Source: Saccoglossus kowalevskii
Lineage: Eukaryota > Hemichordata > Enteropneusta > Harrimaniidae
Direction of reading: 5' to 3'
DNA: 15,914 nt
NCBI RefSeq assembly: GCF_000003605.2
Contig: NW_003107766.1
Coordinates: 64,001-79,914 of the forward strand
The notes under the pieces were generated by a model, which did no database searches, was not told the DNA's origin, and saw only the letters and a program-made list of their open reading frames with translations. Shown here piece by piece: positions 1 through 9,431 of this stretch. The position numbers were made by a program, and so were the translations under genes. The stretch's first letter is position 1, and the number at the start of each line of letters is the position of its first letter.

Positions 1-1350
1 GATTGATTCACGTATCAATCAGAATAGACATTTTGACACTCAAGGGATTGGTTCACGTATCATTCAGAATAGACATTTTGACACTCAAGTGATTGGTTCA
101 CGTATCATTCAGAATAGACATTTTGACATTCAAGGGACTGATTCACGTATCATTCAGAATAGACATTTTGACACTCAAGGGACTGATTCACGTATCATTC
201 AGAATAGACATTTTGACACTCAAGAGATTGGTTCACGTATCATTCACAATAGACATTTTGACATTCAAAGGATTGGTTCACATATCATTCAGAATAGACA
301 TTTTGACACTCAAGGGACTGATTCACGTATCATTCAGAATATACATTTTGACACTCAAGGAATTGGTTCACGTATCATTCAGAATATACATTTTGACACT
401 CAAGGGATTGATTCACGTATCATTCAGAATATACATTTTGACACTCAAGGGATTGATTCAAGTATCATTCAGAAAAGACATTTTGACACTCAAGGGATTG
501 GTTCACGTATAATTCAGAATAGACATTTTGACACTCAAGGGATTGATTCACGTATCATTCAGAATACACATTTTGACACTCAAGGGATTGGTTCATGTAT
601 CATTCAGAATAGACATTTTGACACTCAAGGGACTGATTCACGTATCATTCAGAATAGACATTTTGACACTCAAGGGACTGATTCACGTATCATTCAGAAT
701 AGACATTTTGACACTTAAGAGATTGGTTCACGTATCATTCACAATAGACATTTTGACACTCAAGGGACTGATTCACGTATCATTCAGAATAGACATTTTG
801 ACACTCAAGGGACTGATTCTCGTATCATTCAGAATAGACATTTTGACACTCTAGGGACTGATTCACGTATCATTCAGAATAGACATTTTGACATTCAAGG
901 GATTGGTTCACGTAATATTCAGAATAGACATTTTGACACTGAAGGGACTGATTCACGTATCATTCAGAATATACATTTTGACACTCAAGGGACTGATTCA
1001 CGTATCATTCAGAATAGACATTTTGACACTCAGTCGATTTATTCAAGTATCATTCAGAATAGACATTTTGACAATCTGGAGACTGATTCACGTATCATTC
1101 AGAATATACATTTTGACACTCAAGGGGTTGGTTCACGTATCATTCAGAATCTACATTTTGACCCTCAAGGGATTGATTCAAGTGTCATTCAGAATAGACA
1201 TTTTGACACTCAAGGGATTGGTTCACGTATCATTCAGAATAGACATTTTGACACTCAATGGATTGATTCACGTATCATTCAGAATAGACATTTTGACACT
1301 CAAGGGATTGGTTCACGTATCATTCAGAATAGACATTTTGACACTCAAGG
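1..1350 (+). repeat. Higher-order block A, copy 1 (30 monomers)
   Basis: This run of 30 monomers matches 7631-8935 monomer by monomer in the same order, with roughly 11 substitutions over about 1.3 kb and one missing monomer in the second copy (the one at 451-495 here, with AAAAGAC). Rare marks shared by both copies include TATCAATC in the first unit, CAAGT at the end of the second, ATTCAAAGG near 265, TAATATTC near 913, ATTCTCG near 817, CAGTC followed by GATTTATTCAAG near 1031-1047, ACAATCTGGA near 1071 and ACCCTCAAGG near 1161. Similarity stops at 1351, where this copy has GATTGGTTCACG and the other has GATTGATTCAAG. The block may start upstream of the window. Confidence 0.93.
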
Positions 1351-1620
1351 GATTGGTTCACGTATCATTCAGAATAGACATTTTGACACTCAAGGGACTG
1401 ATTCACGTATCATTCAGAATAGGCATTTTGACACTCAAGGGACTGATTCACGTATCATTCAGAATAGACATTTTGACACTCAAGAGATTGGTTCACGTAT
1501 CATTCACAATAGACATTTTGACACTCAAGGGACTGATTCACGTATCATTCAGAATAGACATTTTGACACTCAAGAGACTGATTCACGTGTCATTCAGAAT
1601 AGACATTTTGACACTCTAGG

Positions 1621-1664
1621 GACTGATTCACGAAAATTCAGAATAGACATTTTGACATTCAAGG
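1621..1664 (+). repeat. 44-bp variant monomer with CGAAAATTC (frameshifting), first of four
   Basis: The normal CGTATCATTCA is replaced by CGAAAATTCA, one base shorter with linked substitutions. It lies between a monomer ending CTCTAGG and one starting GATTGGTTCACG, and it ends ACATTCAAGG itself. The same variant in the same context occurs at 2430-2473, 6110-6153 and 14968-15011. It shifts both open forward frames by one base. Confidence 0.95.
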
Positions 1665-1754
1665 GATTGGTTCACGTATCATTCAGAATAGACATTTTGA
1701 CACTCAAGGGACTGATTCACTTATCATTCAGAATATACATTTTGACACTCAAGG

Positions 1755-2294
1755 GACTGATTCACGTATCATTCAGTATAGACATTTTGACACTCAGGGG
1801 ATTTATTCACGTATCATTCAGAATAGACATTTTGACACTCAAGGGACTGATTCACGTATTATTCAGAATAGACATTTTGACACTCAAGGGACTGATTCGC
1901 GTATCATTCAGAATAGACATTTTGACACTCAACGGACTGATTCGCGTATCATTTAGAATAGACATTTTGACACTCAAGGGATTGGTTCACGTATCATTCA
2001 GAATAGACATTTTGACACTCAAGGGACTGATTCACGTATCATTCAGAATAGACATTTTGACACTCAAGGGATTGGTTCACGTATCATTCAGAATAATCAT
2101 TTTGACACTCAAGGGACTGATTCGCGTATCATTCAGAAAAGACATTTTGACACTCAAGGGACTGATTCACGTATCATTCAGAATAGACATTTTGACACTC
2201 AGGCGACTGATTCACGTATCATTCAAAATAGACATTTTGACACTCAAGGGATTGGTTCACGTATCATTCAGAATAGAAATTTTGACACTCAAGG
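1755..2294 (+). repeat. 540-bp block (12 monomers), oldest copy of a three-copy set
   Basis: Twelve monomers here match the last two thirds of both 810-base copies, at 3329-3868 and 4139-4678, with four or five differences to each. The order is CAGTATAGAC, GATTTATTCACG, TATTATTC, TTCGCG, TTCGCG with CATTTAG, three ordinary units ending with AATAATCAT, TTCGCG with AAAAGAC, an ordinary unit, CATTCAAAAT and GATTGGTTCACG. Private changes here include CAACGGACTG (near 1931), CAGGCGACTG (near 2201) and AGAAAT (near 2276). It differs from the two later copies more than they differ from each other, which suggests it was copied first and the 810-base unit was doubled later. Confidence 0.9.
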
Positions 2295-2429
2295 GATTGG
2301 TTCACGTATCATTCAGAATAGACATTTTGACACTCAAGGGACTGATTCACGTATCATTCAGAATAGACATTTTGACACTCAAGGGACTGATTCACGTATC
2401 ATTCAGAATAGACATTTTGACACTCTAGG

Positions 2430-2473
2430 GACTGATTCACGAAAATTCAGAATAGACATTTTGACACTCAAGG
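2430..2473 (+). repeat. 44-bp variant monomer with CGAAAATTC, second copy
   Basis: This has the same shortened sequence and the same upstream CTCTAGG mark as the monomer at 1621. It differs in ending ACACTCAAGG where the others end ACATTCAAGG or ACATTTAAGG. Confidence 0.95.
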
Positions 2474-2608
2474 GATTGGTTCACGTATCATTCAGAATAG
2501 ACATTTTGACACTCAAGGGATTGATTCAAGTATCATTCAGAATAGACATTTTGACACTCAAGGGATTGGTTCACGTATCATTCAGAATAGACATTTTGAC
2601 ACTCAAGG

Positions 2609-3283
2609 GATTGATTCACATATCAATCAGAATAGACATTTTGACACTCAAGGGATTGGTTCACGTATCATTCAGAATAGACATTTTGACACTCAAGGGA
2701 TTGGTTCACGTATCATTCAGAATAGACATTTTGACACTCAAGGGACTGATTCACGTATCATTCAGAATAGACATTTTGACACTCAAGGGACTGATTCACG
2801 TATCATTCAGAATAGACATTTTGACACTCAAGAGATTGGTTCACGTATCATTCACAATATACATTTTGACATTCAAAGGATTGGTTCACATATCATTCAG
2901 AATAGACATTTTGACACTCAAGGGACTGATTCACGTATCATTCAGAATATACATTTTGACACTCAAGGAATTGGTTCACGTATCATTCAGAATATACATT
3001 TTGACACTCAAGGGATTGATTCACGTATCATTCAGAATATACATTTTGACACTCAAGGGATTGATTCAAGTATCATTCAGAAAAGACATTTTGACACTCA
3101 AGGGATTGGTTCACGTATCATTCAGAATAGACATTTTGACACTCAAGGGATTGATTCACGTATCATTCAGAATACACATTTTGACACTCAAGGGATTGGT
3201 TCATGTATCATTCAGAATAGACATTTTGACACTCAAGGGACTGATTCACGTATCATTCAGAATAGACATTTTGACACTCAAGG
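2609..3283 (+). repeat. Partial copy of block A, first 15 monomers
   Basis: Fifteen consecutive monomers match 1-675 in order with about five substitutions. Shared rare marks are the TATCAATC unit at the start, the CACAAT unit ending ATTCAAAGG (2834), CACATATC (2879), AATTGG with an ATAC core (2969), AAAAGAC (3059), ATACAC (3149) and CATGTATC (3194). The match stops at 3284, where this copy has ATAC and CAAGT and the first has AGAC and CTTAAGA. Its last five monomers also form the start of the 810-base duplication that follows. Confidence 0.9.
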
Positions 3284-3868
3284 GACTGATTCACGTATCA
3301 TTCAGAATATACATTTTGACACTCAAGTGACTGATTCACGTATCATTCAGTATAGACATTTTGACACTCAGGGGATTTATTCACGTATCATTCAGAATAG
3401 ACATTTTGACACTCAAGGGACTGATTCACGTATTATTCAGAATAGACATTATGACACTCAAGGGACTGATTCGCGTATCATTCAGAATAGACATTTTGAC
3501 ACTCAAGGGACTGATTCGCGTATCATTTAGAATAGACATTTTGACACTCAAGGGATTGGTTCACGTATCATTCAGAATAGACATTTTGACACTCAAGGGA
3601 CTGATTCACGTATCATTCAGAATAGACATTTTGACACTCAAGGGATTGGTTCACGTATCATTCAGAATAATCATTTTGACACTCAATGGACTGATTCGCG
3701 TATCATTCAGAAAAGACATTTTGACACTCAAGGGACTGATTCACGTATCATTCAGAATAGACATTTTGACACTCAAGCGACTGATTCACGTATCATTCAA
3801 AATAGACATTTTGACACTCAAGGGATTGGTTCACGTATCATTCAGAATAGACATTTTGACACTCAAGG
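3059..3868 (+). repeat. 810-bp higher-order tandem duplication, copy 1 (18 monomers)
   Basis: This 18-monomer segment is followed directly by a second copy at 3869-4678. Aligned base by base at an offset of 810, the two differ at only three positions (3430 G/A, 3451 A/T, 3687 T/G). They share unusual monomers in order: AAAAGAC, ATACAC, CATGTATC, CAAGT, CAGTATAGAC, GATTTATTCACG, TATTATTC, two TTCGCG units, CATTTAG, AATAATCAT, CAAGCGACTG and CATTCAAAAT. The identity points to a recent duplication, because ordinary neighbouring monomers differ far more. Confidence 0.96.
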
Positions 3869-4678
3869 GATTGATTCAAGTATCATTCAGAAAAGACATT
3901 TTGACACTCAAGGGATTGGTTCACGTATCATTCAGAATAGACATTTTGACACTCAAGGGATTGATTCACGTATCATTCAGAATACACATTTTGACACTCA
4001 AGGGATTGGTTCATGTATCATTCAGAATAGACATTTTGACACTCAAGGGACTGATTCACGTATCATTCAGAATAGACATTTTGACACTCAAGGGACTGAT
4101 TCACGTATCATTCAGAATATACATTTTGACACTCAAGTGACTGATTCACGTATCATTCAGTATAGACATTTTGACACTCAGGGGATTTATTCACGTATCA
4201 TTCAGAATAGACATTTTGACACTCAAGGGACTGATTCACATATTATTCAGAATAGACATTTTGACACTCAAGGGACTGATTCGCGTATCATTCAGAATAG
4301 ACATTTTGACACTCAAGGGACTGATTCGCGTATCATTTAGAATAGACATTTTGACACTCAAGGGATTGGTTCACGTATCATTCAGAATAGACATTTTGAC
4401 ACTCAAGGGACTGATTCACGTATCATTCAGAATAGACATTTTGACACTCAAGGGATTGGTTCACGTATCATTCAGAATAATCATTTTGACACTCAAGGGA
4501 CTGATTCGCGTATCATTCAGAAAAGACATTTTGACACTCAAGGGACTGATTCACGTATCATTCAGAATAGACATTTTGACACTCAAGCGACTGATTCACG
4601 TATCATTCAAAATAGACATTTTGACACTCAAGGGATTGGTTCACGTATCATTCAGAATAGACATTTTGACACTCAAGG
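3869..4678 (+). repeat. 810-bp higher-order tandem duplication, copy 2 (18 monomers)
   Basis: This is the second copy of 3059-3868, with three mismatches in 810 bases and no indels. The register is an exact multiple of the monomer (18 x 45). Similarity ends at 4679, where the expected AAAAGAC-type GATTGATTCAAG monomer is replaced by GATTGGTTCACG; the first mismatch past the boundary is at 4684. Confidence 0.96.
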
Positions 4679-5533
4679 GATTGGTTCACGTATCATTCAG
4701 AATAGACATTTTGACACTCAAGGGATTGATTCACGTATCAATCAGAATAGACATTTTGACACTCAATGGACTGATTCACGTATCATTCAGAATATTCATT
4801 TTGACACTCAAGGGATTGATTCAAGTATCATTCAGAATAGACATTTTGACACTCAGGGGATTGGTTCACGTATCATTCAGAATAGACATTTTGACACGCA
4901 AGGGATTGATTCACGTATCATTCAGAATAGACATTTTGACACTCAAGTGATTGGTTCACGTATCATTCAGAATAGACATTTTGACACTCAAGGGACTGAT
5001 TCACGTATCATTCAGAATAGACATTTTGACACTCAAGGGACTGATTCACGTATCATTCAGAATAGACATTTTGACACTCAAGAGATTGGTTCACGTATCA
5101 TACACAATAGACATTTTGACATTCAAAGGATTGGTTCACATATCATTCAGAATAGACATTTTGACACTCAAGGGACTGATTCACGTATCATTCAGAATAT
5201 ACATTTTGACACTCAATGGACTGATTCACGTATCATTCAGAATAGACATTTTGACACTCAGGGGATTTATTCAAGTATCATTCAGAATAGACATTTTGAC
5301 ACTCTAGAGACTGATTCACGTATCATTCAGAATAGACATTTTGACACTCAAGGGACTGATTCACGTATCATTCAGAATAGACATTTTGACACTCAAGGGA
5401 TTGGTTCACGTATCATTCAGAATAATCATTTTGACACTCAAGGGACTGATTCACGTATCATTCAGAATAGACATTTTGACACTCAATGGACTGATTCACG
5501 TATCATTCAGAATATTCATTTTGACACTCAAGG

Positions 5534-5568
5534 GACTTCATTCAGAATATACATTTTGACACTCAAGG
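5534..5568 (+). repeat. 35-bp short monomer (10-base internal deletion), copy 1
   Basis: GGGACT is followed directly by TCATTCAG, so bases 5-14 of the normal GACTGATTCACGTA region are missing. The monomer keeps the ATAC core and is followed by GATTGATTCAAG then GATTGGTTCACG. The deletion changes the reading frame and ends one of the apparent open frames at 5559. Confidence 0.93.
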
Positions 5569-5704
5569 GATTGATTCAAGTATCATTCAGAATAGACATT
5601 TTGACACTCAAGGGATTGGTTCACGTATCATTCAGAATAGACATTTTGACACTCAAGGGATTGATTTCAAGTATCATTCAGAATAGACATTTTGACACTC
5701 AATG

Positions 5705-5974
5705 GACTGATTCACGTATCATTCAGAATATACATTTTGACACTCAAGGGATTGATTCAAGTATCATTCAGAATAGACATTTTGACACTCAAGGGATTGG
5801 TTCACGTATCATTCAGAATAGACATTTTGACACTCAAGGGATTGATTCACGTATCATTCAGAATAGACATTTTGACACTCAAGGGGATGGTTCACGTATC
5901 ATTCAGAATACACATTTTGACACTCAAGGGATTGGTTCACGTATCATTCAGAATAGACATTTTGACACTCAAGG
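5705..5974 (+). repeat. 270-bp block (6 monomers) shared with 13975-14244
   Basis: Six monomers in the order GACTGATTCACG (ATAC core), GATTGATTCAAG, GATTGGTTCACG, GATTGATTCACG, the rare GGATGGTTCACG (ATACAC core) and GATTGGTTCACG recur about 8.27 kb downstream with two differences. The GGATGG start is otherwise found only at 6020 in this window, as far as I could see. Confidence 0.85.
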
Positions 5975-6109
5975 GATTGATTCACGTATCATTCAGAATA
6001 GACATTTTGACACTCAAGGGGATGGTTCACGTATCATTCAGAATAGACATTTTGACACTCAAGGGACTGATTCACGTATCATTCAGAATAGACATTTTGA
6101 CACTCTAGG

Positions 6110-6153
6110 GACTGATTCACGAAAATTCAGAATAGACATTTTGACATTTAAGG
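6110..6153 (+). repeat. 44-bp variant monomer with CGAAAATTC, third copy
   Basis: The shortened monomer recurs after CTCTAGG and before GATTGGTTCACG. Its end reads ACATTTAAGG, one further C-to-T change from the first copy. Confidence 0.95.
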
Positions 6154-6783
6154 GATTGGTTCACGTATCATTCAGAATAGACATTTTGACACTCAAGGGA
6201 CTGATTCACGTATCATTCAGAATATACATTTTGACACTCAAGGGACTGATACACATATCATTCAGAATAGACATTTTGACACTCAGGGATTTATTCAAGT
6301 ATCATTCCAGAATAGACATTTTGACACTCTAGAGACTGATTCACGTATCATTCAGAATATACATTTTGACACTCAAGGGATTGATTCAAGTATCATTCAG
6401 AATAGACATTTTGACACTCAAGGGATTGGTTCACGTATCATTCAGAATAGACATTTTGACACTCAAGGGATTGATTCACGTATCATTCAGAATAGACATT
6501 TTGACACTCAAGGGATTGGTTCACGTATCATTCAGAATAGACATTTTGACACTCAAGGGATTGGTTCACGTATCATTCAGAATAGACATTTTGACACTCA
6601 ATGGACTGATTCACGTATCATTCAGAATAGACACTTTGGCACTCAAGGAATTGGTTCACGTATCATTCAGAATAGACATTTTGACACTCAAGAGATTGGT
6701 TCACGTATCATTCAGAATAGACATTTTGACACTCAATGGACTGATTCACGTATCATTCAGAATAGACATTTTGACACTCAGGG

Positions 6784-6818
6784 GACTTCAATCAGAATAT
6801 ACATTTTGACACTCAAGG
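6784..6818 (+). repeat. 35-bp short monomer (10-base internal deletion), copy 2
   Basis: This has the same 10-base deletion breakpoint as 5534-5568, again followed by an ATAC core, GATTGATTCAAG and GATTGGTTCACG and preceded by a monomer reached through CAATGGACTG. It differs by reading TCAATCAG instead of TCATTCAG. Sharing an exact breakpoint and context indicates descent from one deletion event. Confidence 0.93.
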
Positions 6819-7132
6819 GATTGATTCAAGTATCATTCAGAATAGACATTTTGACACTCAAGGGATTGGTTCACGTATCATTCAGAATAGACATTTTGAC
6901 ACTCAAGGGACTGATTCACGTATCATTCAGAATAGACATTTTGACACTCAAGGGATTGGTTCACGTATCATTCAGAATAGACATTTTGACACTCAAGGGA
7001 TTGGTTCACGTATTATTCAGAATAGACATTTTGACACTAAAGGGACTGATTCACGTATCATTCAGAATAGACATTTTGACACTCAAGGGACTGATTCATG
7101 TATCATTCAGAATAGACATTTTTTGACACTCA
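6819..7132 (+). repeat. Block ending in a poly-T-expanded monomer, copy 1
   Basis: Monomers in order are GATTGATTCAAG, GATTGGTTCACG, GACTGATTCACG, two GATTGGTTCACG, then a GACTGATTCACG unit entered through the rare ACTAAAGG (unit start 7044), and finally GACTGATTCATG whose T run is lengthened from four to six (7119-7124). The same series is at 12624-12938, and its last part is at 14290-14461. Confidence 0.85.
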
Positions 7133-7630
7133 ACGGACTGATTCACGTATCATTCAGAATAGATATTTTGACACTCAAGGGACTGATTCACGTGTCATTC
7201 AGAATAGACATTTTGACACTCAAGGGATTGATTCAAGTATCATTCAGAATAGACATTTTGACACTCAAGGGATTGGTTCACGTATCATTCAGAATAGACA
7301 TTTTGACACTCAAGGGATTGATTCAAGTATCATTCAGAATAGACATTTTGACACTCAAGGGATTGGTTCACGTATCATTCAGAATAGACATTTTGACACT
7401 CAAGGGATTGATTCACGTATCATTCAGAATAGACATTTTGACACTCAAGGGGTTGGTTCACGTATCATTCAGAACAGACATTTTGACACTCAATGGACTG
7501 ATTCACGTATCATTCAGAATATTCATTTTGACACTCAAGGGATTGATTCAAGTATCATTCAGAATAGACATTTTGACACTCAAGGGATTGGTTCACGTAT
7601 CATTCAGAATAGACATTTTGACACTCAAGG

Positions 7631-8935
7631 GATTGATTCACGTATCAATCAGAATAGACATTTTGACACTCAAGGGATTGGTTCACGTATCATTCAGAAT
7701 AGACATTTTGACACTCAAGTGATTGGTTCACGTATCATTCTGAATAGACATTTTGACACTCAAGGGACTGATTCACGTATCATTCAGAATAGACATTTTG
7801 ACACTCAAGGGACTGATTCACGTATCATTCAGAATAGACATTTTGACACTCAAGAGATTGGTTCACGTATCATTCACAATAGACATTTTGACATTCAAAG
7901 GATTGGTTCACATATCATTCAGAATAGACATTTTGACACTCAAGGGACTGATTCACGTATCATTCAGAATATACATTTTGACACTCAAGGAATTGGTTCA
8001 CGTATCATTCAGAATATACATTTTGACACTCAAGGGATTGATTCACGTATCATTCAGAATATACATTTTGACACTCAAGAGATTGGTTCACGTATCATTC
8101 AGAATAGACATTTTGACACTCAAGGGATTGATTCACGTATCATTCAGAATACACTTTTTGACACTCAAGGGATTGGTTCATGTATCATTCACAATAGACA
8201 TTTTGACACTCAAGGGACTGATTCACGTATCATTCAGAATAGACATTTTGACACTCAAGGGACTGATTCACGTATCATTCAGAATAGACATTTTGACACT
8301 CAAGAGATTGGTTCACGTATCATTCACAATAGACATTTTGACACTCAAGGGACTGATTCACGTATCATTCAGAATAGACATTTTGACACTCAAGGGACTG
8401 ATTCTCGTATCATTCAGAATAGACATTTTGACACTCTAGGGACTGATTCACGTATCATTCAGAATAGACATTTTGACATTCAAGGGATTGGTTCACGTAA
8501 TATTCAGAATAGACATTTTGACACTCAAGTGACTGATTCACGTATCATTCAGAATATACATTTTGACACTCAAGGGACTGATTCACGTATCATTCAGAAT
8601 AGACATTTTGTCACTCAGTCGATTTATTCAAGTATCATTCAGAATAGACATTTTGACAATCTGGAGACTGATTCACGTATCATTCAGAATAGACATTTTG
8701 ACACTCAAGGGGTTGGTTCACGTATCATTCAGAATCTACATTTTGACCCTCAAGGGATTGATTCAAGTGTCATTCAGAATAGACATTTTGACACTCAAGG
8801 GATTGGTTCACGTATCATTCAGAATAGACATTTTGACACTCAATGGATTGATTCACGTATCATTCAGAATAGACATTTTGACACTCAAGGGATTGGTTCA
8901 CGTATCATTCAGAATAGACATTTTGACACTCAAGG
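7631..8935 (+). repeat. Higher-order block A, copy 2 (29 monomers)
   Basis: This is the second copy of the block at 1-1350, carrying the same rare monomers in the same order about 7.6 kb downstream. It lacks one 45-base monomer between its units at 8036 and 8081. Private changes include CATTCTGAAT at 7737-7746, ACACTTTTTG near 8151-8160, a CAC for CAG change in the monomer starting 8171, and GTCACTC for GACACTC near 8610. Homology with copy 1 ends at 8936. The loss of exactly one monomer fits unequal exchange or slippage in register. Confidence 0.92.
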
Positions 8936-9431
8936 GATTGATTCAAGTATCATTCAGAATAGACATTTTGACACTCAAGGGATTGGTTCACGTATCATTC
9001 AGAATAGACATTTTGACACTCAAGGGATTGATTCACGTATCATTCAGAATAGACATTTTGACACTCAAGGGGTTGGTTCACGTATCATTCAGAACAGACA
9101 TTTTGACACTCAATGGACTGATTCACGTATCATTCAGAATATACATTTTGACACTCAAGGGATTGATTCACGTATCATTCAGAATACACATTTTGACACT
9201 CAAGGGATTGGTTCACGTATCATTCAGAATAGACATTTTGACACTCAAGGGATTGATTCACGTATCATTCAGAATAGACATTTTGACACTCAAGGGGTTG
9301 GTTCACGTATCATTCAGAACAGATATTTTGACACTCAATGGACTGATTCACGTATCATTCAGAATAGACATTTTGACACTCAAGGGACTGATTCACGTAT
9401 CATTCAGAATAGACATTTTGACACTCAATGA
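7719..9431 (+). other. Longest apparent open frame (570 codons), judged not a gene
   Basis: This frame translates as repeats of IGSRIIQNRHFDTQG and is the longest in the window; others of note are 13512-14966 (484 codons) and 4947-6332 (461 codons). Because 45 is divisible by three, any monomer frame without a stop stays open. Two forward frames are open in the consensus (this one and LVHVSFRIDILTLKG), the third has TAG and TGA, and all three reverse frames have TGA. The starts fall inside ordinary monomers, with no leader, signal peptide or unique domain. Both frames are cut by single-base stops (TGA from CAAGTGATTGG or CAATGAACTG, TAG from CTCTAGG, TAA from CTTAAGG) and by 1-base indels. 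A translated product cannot be excluded from sequence alone but is unlikely. Confidence 0.85.

Noticed and set aside
17-25. Short dyad ATTC-A-GAAT in each monomer as a hairpin or heat-shock-type element
   Set aside because: The arms are only four bases with a one-base centre, and the TTC/GAA spacing does not match the usual two-base gap of heat-shock elements. No independent support.
36-50. AAGGGATTG as a ribosome-binding site followed by a TTG start
   Set aside because: The gap between AAGG and TTG is only about two bases, and the pattern repeats in every unit regardless of frame breaks.
33-63. Bacterial promoter pattern: TTGACA in each unit and TATCAT in the next
   Set aside because: The spacing is about 19 bases, it occurs in every monomer, and nothing downstream looks like a gene. 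It is a by-product of the repeat.
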